DNA of 64,000 nt from Antilocapra americana (Eukaryota; Chordata; Mammalia; Artiodactyla; Antilocapridae), in the NCBI GenBank assembly GCA_007570785.1, contig ML661885.1, positions 33,302,589 through 33,366,588 of the forward strand, written 5' to 3'. Below, piece after piece: positions 57,363 through 64,000 of this stretch; within the stretch, counting starts at the first letter, position 1, and the number at the start of each line of letters is the position of its first letter. The position numbers and the translations under genes are program-made. Below the pieces are notes generated by a model, which was not told where the DNA came from, ran no database searches, and saw only the letters and a list, made by a program, of their open reading frames with translations.

Positions 57363-57487
57363 TCTGTGAGCTCTCCACTTCAGTCTCTTCAGCAGCGGAC
57401 ATGGCTCATTCATTGGTCTCTGTTTGTTTTCTTCAATCACCCCAAAGGGCGCGATAACATTATTGATCTCTTCCTTTACCAGCCACA
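57363..57487 (+). CDS. EIF3E: EIF3E exon 7
   Basis: Encodes residues 200-240 ([20 protein letters not shown] to LFLYQP) plus two bases of Gln241. The acceptor is ttaatccttttag|TCT and the donor is CCACA|gtaagt. The PCI domain of eIF3e, which packs with other eIF3 core subunits, begins around residue 221, so this exon holds its first helix. A CHR SINE starts only about 25 bp downstream of the donor in intron 7. Confidence 0.96.
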
Positions 57488-57511
57488 GTAAGTTATTTCA
57501 CTGTATTTTTA

Positions 57512-57676
57512 AAGAATATTTATTTGTTTATTTATTTGGCTGCACTGGGTCTTTGTTGTGGCATGGGAGATCTTTTAGTTGTGGTTTGTGGGATCTAGCT
57601 CCCCAACTAGGGATTGAACTGGGCCCCCTGCATCGGAGCTACAGAGTCTTAGCCACTGGACCACCAGGGAAGTCTC
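57512..57676 (-). mobile_element. CHR-type SINE just after exon 7
   Basis: Reverse-oriented (tttatttatttggctgcact, ctccccaactagggattgaa, ccactggaccaccagggaag). Flanked by cactgt at 57497-57502 and 57677-57682. It begins about 25 bp into intron 7. Confidence 0.88.
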
Positions 57677-57849
57677 CACTGTCTAATTTTCACTTTAATT
57701 ATATATAATCAAATGAAATTTTTAAAATTTAAAATGTTCTTCTAACATAAAATTTGTTTTCACGTTTTTCCCCCCTCTTCATGTGGTAGATGTGTTTGTT
57801 CATGGAAAAAGCTCACATATAACTCTTAAGTAAATTATTTGATAAAAGT

Positions 57850-57990
57850 ATATTCTGAGCCCTTTAAAATGTGTGGTCCCTGGGCCACCAGCATCAATAT
57901 TTTGCAGAATCTCAGGCCTTATCCTAGAAGATCTGAATAGAACCTTCCATGTAACAAGAATCCAGGTAATTTCATACTTAATGAAAGCTT
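57850..57990 (+). mobile_element. MER5-like hAT fragment
   Basis: aaaatgtgtggtccctgggc, ttgcagaatctcaggcctta, gatctgaatagaaccttcca resemble the MER5 group. Confidence 0.6.
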
Positions 57991-59237
57991 CAGCTTTCAT
58001 AATAATACAGCTTTTAGGCTGTATCATTTGGAAGGAAGATAATACATCCCAGGAATCCCTTTTATATCATCTTTGCTCTATCATCCAGCTTTTGGTAACA
58101 AGAAGTACACTGCTTTGTGAACTGTAGTGTTCTATCATTAGGTAGAAATCATTTTTTAAAATTTATTCTTCCATTTGAGATAAATGCCACTGAATCTTCT
58201 GCCTGTTATTTCTTAATATTTTGATTGGAGCAACAGAAAACAAGACTTACTTTATAAAGATATTTGAGATACCTGAAGATAATTTTCCTTATTTTTCTTT
58301 CCTTCAAGCTAAATATCTCTGGTTTTATCAAGTAATTTAGTTTGTTACATTCTATAGTATTATGGCTGCTGTTCTTAGATAACCACCAGTTTATCCATAG
58401 CCTTTTAAAAATCTGGATGCTTAAAATTGAAAGCTTATTCTAGAATTATCTAAGCTTTATAGAAAGCAGTGACGGTATTAGCTTCAGTGACCAGTACATA
58501 TGCTTTTATTAATTTAACCCAAGATTGTATTAACTTTTGTTTCTGGGTATGACTTATTAACTGCATTGTTGGCTAAATCACACATAAATACTTTAAGCCA
58601 TAGTTCTGTTATTTTTAGCCTAAATTAAGATAGAGATCCTCATACATTTCACTTGATTTCTGCTTATTGTTGTCTGTCAAATTAAGATTTTTTTCTAAAA
58701 TGAGTATTTACAGAAGTATAGTTTAGGAATTGATGGTGTAATACCCTTTTAATATAAAATCAGTGAATATTGAGCAATCTATTTTTTATTTTTTTGTGTG
58801 ATTTTCTAAGTTTTAAAAATAAGGCAGTAATACTCTAACGATATTTTTGCATAAGTTGATGGGATCTAAACTGATCACATTAGTAGCCATGTTCTTTAAA
58901 TGCTCAGTTTGTTAAGATTTTTAAGACTGAAATATTTGACCTCTTCAGTTAAGTTGTTAACATGAACATCTGAACTTTAAATTTAAGAGAAATTAAGTTA
59001 TTGGTTGTGATAAAGATGAAAAATATTTGTTAACCAAGAAGTGCCAGTAATTTTTTAAACGTAGAAACAAGGAGCCATTTTTAAATGATATAAATTGTGT
59101 TTTATGCATTAAATGCTAAATATTCCCCTGAATCTGGCAAATAGAAGCACTTTTATCAGAAATCTGCTTGGCTTATTTTCTGCATTAATATTACAACTTA
59201 AGTTCAGTATTAGTGTATTTAGTCAGTATTTGCACGA

Positions 59238-59430
59238 TAGTGAAAGTCGCTCAGTGTGTCCGACTCTTTGTGACCCCGTGGACTGTACAGTCTGTGGGAT
59301 TCTCCAGGCCATAATACTGGAGTTGGTAGCCTTTCCCTTCTCCAGAGGATCTTCCAAACCCAGAGATCAAACCCAGGTCTTCCGCATTACAGGCAGATTC
59401 TTTACTAGCTGAGCCACAAGGGAAGCCCTT
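59238..59430 (-). mobile_element. Bov-tA SINE
   Basis: Reverse-oriented, with the gtgaaagtcgctcagtgtgt type of 3' tail and gagccacaagggaagccctt head. Confidence 0.9.
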
Positions 59431-59759
59431 GTATCATGATACACTAGTCCAGTTTGTTAAAACTGAACACAGGCAAGGAAGTTTTTGTAACAGGAAATTA
59501 TTTTGATCTTTTCCTTAAAAAAGGAAAAACTACATTGGCATTAAGTGAGGTAGAAGACAGTGATTCCAGCATTAAATTTTAAATGTAAATTACAAGAGAT
59601 AAAATTTTTTATAATTTACATGGTTTGCAGTTGTTTATTTAATTAAAGATGTTTTATAGCATTCAGGTATGCCATCTAGATTCACAATAGTTGCTAAAGC
59701 AGGCATAAAAGCTTCTATGTGAGCTGCTGTTCCTCCTTAAAGAAACCCTCTTTGTAGGA

Positions 59760-59952
59760 AATTGAAAGTTGCTCAGTCTTGTCTGATTCTTTGCAACCTT
59801 AGGGACTATACAGTCCACGGAATTCTCCAGGCCAGAATACTGGAGTGAGTAGCCTTTCCCTTCTCCAGGGGATCTTTCCAACTCAGGGATCAAACCCAGG
59901 TCTCCTGCATTGCAGGCGGATTCTTTACCGCCTGAGGCACAGGGAAGCCCCC
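59760..59952 (-). mobile_element. Bov-tA SINE
   Basis: Reverse-oriented, same subtype as the copy 330 bp upstream (ttgaaagttgctcagtcttg ... gcctgaggcacagggaagcc). Two similar SINEs in the same direction flank a 330-bp spacer. Confidence 0.9.
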
Positions 59953-62894
59953 CAGTTTTTTAGTTGTATACTGTTTGCTGGATGTAATAATAGATTTTAT
60001 AATCTGGAAAGTTAACTTATAGTACATTTGTTGTATTAAGTAAGCTCTTAGAAAAGGTTATTAAAAAAGGAAAGTCATTGTATACTAAAGTAAGATCCTA
60101 CAAGGATGTTATGTTTTTTCTGGCTTTTGGTATAGGAAGCCTACAGCGTTATTTGGTAGTATTTTAGGGGTTTATTTGCAAAGAAAAAAGCTGAACCAAC
60201 CTTAAAAAAACCATGTATAAAACCAACATGCCATCATTTGCTATGAGAAGTGCTAAGAAGACTAAGAACATGAAACGTTGACCAGATTGTTCTGACCCTA
60301 TAGGTTTAATATTTATATAGGAAGCTGTGGAGTTCAGAAGATTTCTTTATGAATACTTGGAATCAAGATAGAATATTAATTTATGTGACTAGAATGTTTA
60401 ATAGCACCATCAGATTAACATACCCATTTCCACAATATTTTCGTCATTAGGTCTATCTAGGATCCAGGTCATGAACACGTTTTGGTGTGTATGTCACCCT
60501 AAATGTTAGAGTGGGCTTTTCCAAGATTTACTTTTTTCTATACTTCTCTTTTTATGATTCTGTTTCAGATCATTACCTCTCACTTTGCTCCCATCTTCTT
60601 TATTTCCTGATCCCCAGTGTTGATTTAAATATTGTTTAATATTTATATCAAGCTCTCAAGTCTTCCTGATATGATAGTTTTCTCTTACTAAATTGATGAG
60701 TACTACCTGTCTTTAATTTTAAACTATCCATGCATCTTATGAAAAAAGATGTTTTATGAGAATTTCAAATTCAAGAATTAAGGGTATATTTCTCAGTATT
60801 TATGGAGGTTAATCAGACATGTATTCAAATGAGAAGAGATTAAGAATAAAATTGTCATGTAGTGTTTTGCCTCCCTTCTGAATAATAAACCTGTAATATT
60901 GTCTTAGGAATTTATTAATATCTCTAAAGTCATGAGTGGAAGTATGAACCTTCCCTAAATGAGCAAATCTGATTCAGAGATTGGATACTGTAATAGCTGG
61001 CTCTGATCTTGATACCTAGCAGGTGGGTTATAAGGACAGGTTTTCTTGTACTCAGTCATAGGGGTCCCTAGGAATTGGCTTTCCATGCTACTACTTACGG
61101 GTAGACTCACTCTCCTATAATTTTTGTAGTTACATATGTATCCAGAGAGGAAAATTATTGAGCTGATTTTAAAAACACATCTTTAAGTAAAGAAAGTAAA
61201 CAAGAAAAGTGAAAAATATTCAAACCCACCAAAAAAATTCTATAATGCAAATCAAGGGGAAATAGTATGGATTCATTCCTGACAGCCTTATGGCTTTTAT
61301 ATAATTAAAACTATATTTAATTCCTTAGTAGAATCATTTATTATAAATACTAGAAATATAAAGGTAGTAGTTGAGATAGCAGAAAGTTTTGTTTAAAGTA
61401 AGATAAAGGTTCATGGTTATAGAACTATAATTAAAATAACAACTTAGAATTAAGAGAGTTAATTATGAAGCTGTATTCTGTAAGTAGGCTTAATGCTTTC
61501 ATTTGTATTTCCATGGGTTCGTGTATAAAAAAGAATATCTTATGCCATTAAAAATCTCTGAATAAGTTTTTAAAGACTAGAAATTGCATAGCATGTACTT
61601 CCTGGACCAAAATACAGTAAAACTGGGCATTATTAAAAGTTTTATAAATAACTGAATCAAAGAGATTAAGTATTGATAATTACTAAATACCTGCCAAATC
61701 AGCACTCAGAAATTAGTTCATAGCCTTGAATACTTGTTCAACTTTTAAAGCCTTGATTAAAAGTACAGAAAAACAGAACAAAGCCAGTGAAAATAAAATT
61801 TGCAATGTATTAGTAAATGTTAAACATTTTTATCCTCCCAACTCAGTATTACAACTTTAAAATTTCTCCAAAATATGGTGCTTATGATTTTCACTTGCCA
61901 TAGAGTCAGATTGCCATCATATTTTCTTCCTCGTTAGTAATGTCTTAATGACTATTGTCATTTTTGCCTGATTATAACTTTTTCATGTGAGAATACACCC
62001 AGGTGGCTTGACAGATTATTGTTTCATTCATTTTTCCTAGGTTGCATATTCTTTAAGTAGAGTAGGTTTTAGTAAGGAGTGTGTAATTTGCAATTGTGTC
62101 TCTATAGTCAGTGTGTCTTTTTCAGTTGTCACTGATACATAGTAGGTATTAATGGCGAAAGTATCATATTTTTCTGTTTTTAATTTCTAATAGCACAGGA
62201 ATACAATTTAATGTGGTTCATTGAGTATATGTTAAATTTATAGTTGATATAGATTGTGATTTCAGGATTTTTTAAAGTACAAAAAGTACTGCGAAGATTA
62301 TTTATACTTTTGTCCTTGAAGTGAAAGTTTAGATGTCAGTGCCAGTTGAGTCTCTTACATTATATACATTATCATTTCAGCCATAATTTATTCTAAATCT
62401 AAAATGGAGATGATTTACACGTTTGAAAAATGTTGAACTTTTAAATGTAATATAAGATAAGGTATCAAGTGTAAGCTGGAACAGTGTTCGTAGGCTATTA
62501 GAGGTGAGGCTTTGCCACCAAATGTAGGTTCTATTAGGAAGAAAAATGCATATGTAATACAATGCCATAGTTACTCTCCAGTTGTAAAAAAAAAATTTTA
62601 AAGTTCAGTTAGCAAAGGAACGTTTAATTTGTTTTCTAAATAAAAAAATGTATATTTCCTAAGAAATTTCAAGTTTTACTGTTAACAGTCAACTAGATTG
62701 TGTTCAGAATTTGTCCTCGCTTACCATCTGCCATTATTTTTCCAAAACTTCCTAATTGTTCCTGACAAGAAAACTTTTATGCAAGTATTTTACTTGCTTT
62801 AGCTTAGGGTGATTTCTAAAAATCCATCCTCTGCAGTTATACTAAGTCTAGCCTTTTTAGTTTTTTTTAGCCTTTCTGGAAATACCCTTCTCTT

Positions 62895-63130
62895 CTTTTT
62901 TGTACTAATTCAAAGCCTGCCTGTTTTTCAAGATCCAGCTCAGGTTTACTTCCTACATAAGGTCCTGTATATTATGCCTACATTATGCTTGAAGTTTAAT
63001 TAATGTCTTTCTCAAAAAAAAACTTACAATTGCCTTATTGCCCCAACTAGATTATAAGCATGTTTGAGAGAAGAATTTTATTTGATGGCTTATTTTGTCT
63101 TATCCTTTGATTACTAAACATTATGACTTA
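62895..63130 (+). mobile_element. L2-like LINE remnant
   Basis: ctgtttttcaagatccagct, caggtttacttcctacataa, ccccaactagattataagca: old L2 pattern. Confidence 0.55.
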
Positions 63131-63530
63131 TAATTAAAAAAATACTTAAAGAACACTTCTGTAGAATAATACAATTAGAGCAGGGTTGTGCTAGAGAAAA
63201 AATAAACTTTTTTGTTTGACCGTCCTGAAATTGCACTTCAGAACACAATAAATACTGAACCTCTTATTTAAAGGAAAAATAATTTTAAGTTAGATTTCAA
63301 AAATAGGGGAGGTATAGTAAAAGTAGTTTTTACTTTTTAACAATCTTTTTTTAACAATCTTTGTTGGAAAAACTCTATAAAGTTCCTTTAAAAGTCTAAT
63401 TCTCTGCTTCAGACTTACCTTGTCAGAGTGATCATGCCACAATGTTCTTAAAGCCTTTTAGGAATCATTATTCTCCCTTCAGTTTTTAAAATGTTGCATG
63501 GAGGTGGTCCTATCTCTACTTCTACATGAG

Positions 63531-63578
63531 TTTCAAGGAAAAGACCATCCTGGCTTTCAAGGAAAGAACCATCCTGGT
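63531..63578. repeat. Imperfect 24-bp tandem pair
   Basis: tttcaaggaaaagaccatcc (+tggc) is followed directly by tttcaaggaaagaaccatcc (+tggt). Two copies, two or three differences. Confidence 0.8.
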
Positions 63579-64000
63579 ACACTCTGGTACTCCCAGAGTC
63601 CTCAGGAATGAGCAGACCCAAAGCAACAGGAGAAAACTCCTTTCTTACATAGTTTGTAATCCAAACAAATAACACAAGTAGCTTAAAAACATTTAACTAA
63701 ATATAAATGTATTGTGCATGTTGTTAAACACTATAAATTTGTGACACTTACCAATGAGACCTGGAGAAGTTAGAAGATGAAAATTGATTTGACTTTTAAA
63801 ATTTGATTGATAAAGAAGAAAGGAGATAAATGATAAAAAGGAGAAGTAGAACAGAAGAGCACAATGGTTACTGCAGACTGTTAAATAACGATACCTATGG
63901 TTTTTTATATTTGAACTAAATCATATGATTACTGATCCTGCAAGAGTGTAAACTAAGATGACATGCCCAGAATCACCCTTAGTCCTCACTCCCTTCCTTT

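Larger units (their letters stand above)
36948..64000 (+). other. EIF3E: EIF3E gene, 5' portion (exons 1-7; runs off the right edge)
   Basis: This gene encodes subunit e of translation initiation factor eIF3 (INT6), part of the octameric PCI/MPN core that recruits mRNA to the 40S ribosome in the cytoplasm. Seven coding exons join in one continuous frame: 36968-37057, 42485-42599, 44143-44260, 50071-50113, 51140-51244, 56555-56680 and 57363-57487. They total 722 nt, giving codons 1-240 and two bases of codon 241. As far as I can compare, the translation is identical to the human protein, which is 445 residues long. The N-terminal eIF3e domain is complete, and the PCI domain (from about residue 221 in the human protein) has just begun when exon 7 ends. 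Introns 1-6 measure 5427, 1543, 5810, 1026, 5310 and 682 bp, and intron 7 exceeds 6.5 kb. No further coding exon is visible before 64000. The gene was first described as the mouse mammary tumour virus integration site Int-6. Confidence 0.97.
57488..64000 (+). other. EIF3E: EIF3E intron 7 (at least 6513 bp, incomplete)
   Basis: Contains CHR, MER5-like, two Bov-tA and an L2-like remnant. 58.1-59.2 and 60.0-62.8 kb show nothing recognisable. I searched for codons of the next segment (YLNAIQTMCPHILRYL) and did not find them, so exon 8 lies outside. Confidence 0.8.

Noticed and set aside
57424..57708. 94-codon frame starting inside exon 7
   Set aside because: Wrong frame relative to EIF3E and runs into an antisense CHR SINE.
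59238..59952. Two similar 190-bp blocks 330 bp apart resembling a segmental direct repeat
   Set aside because: They are independent Bov-tA copies of one subtype; the sequences between and outside them are not duplicated.
57488..64000. Search for EIF3E exon 8
   Set aside because: No stretch encodes the next residues of the protein with splice sites, so the exon is taken to be outside the window.
1..64000. CRISPR arrays, operons, tRNA or rRNA genes
   Set aside because: The DNA is mammalian nuclear. The tRNA-like matches are SINE heads without intact cloverleaf genes, and the repeated blocks are interspersed retroelements.

Overview
The window is mammalian nuclear DNA from a ruminant, most likely a bovid. 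It is packed with BovB LINEs, Bov-tA and Bov-A2 SINEs, tRNA-Glu-type CHR SINEs and L1 copies whose 3' ends look ruminant. BovB together with Bov-A/Bov-tA is diagnostic of ruminants. I cannot separate cattle from sheep or goat by eye.

The only protein-coding gene I can support is EIF3E (eIF3 subunit e, also called INT6), on the plus strand. Its CpG-rich promoter, a likely 5'TOP start and exon 1 lie near 36.7-37.1 kb. Exons 2-7 follow at 42.5, 44.1, 50.1, 51.1, 56.6 and 57.4 kb. Together they encode residues 1-240 plus two bases of codon 241, out of 445 in the human protein. Every junction is GT-AG and the reading frame is continuous. The rest of the gene (the body of the PCI domain) lies beyond the right edge, because intron 7 runs off the window.

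Bases 1-36.7 kb are intergenic and almost entirely a palimpsest of mobile elements. At the left edge is a full-length processed pseudogene of ribosomal protein L17 (minus strand) with an exact 13-bp target-site duplication. Three BovB clusters follow: 7.7-9.8 kb; 17.7-19.8 kb, where the 5' and 3' parts are in opposite orientation; and 25.4-31.0 kb, where one BovB has inserted head-on into another and left a 9-bp duplication. Many SINEs have readable target-site duplications, so the order of insertion can be worked out. The region 19.9-20.9 kb is CpG-rich, contains a duplicated CACAGA microsatellite module, and is the one stretch whose origin I could not name.

The introns of EIF3E carry fewer elements. 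The largest group is in intron 3: an antisense L1 that begins 16 bp after the exon 3 splice donor and is itself interrupted by a BovB and a CHR SINE. Intron 1 has a perfect 61-bp tandem duplication.

I found no RNA gene, no CRISPR array and no convincing undescribed biological system. The interest lies in nested retrotransposition, one orphan CpG-rich segment and the splice-site context of EIF3E. Repeat family names rest on recognising consensus sequence by eye. Boundaries are good to a few bases where a duplication is cited and to roughly 10-30 bases elsewhere.
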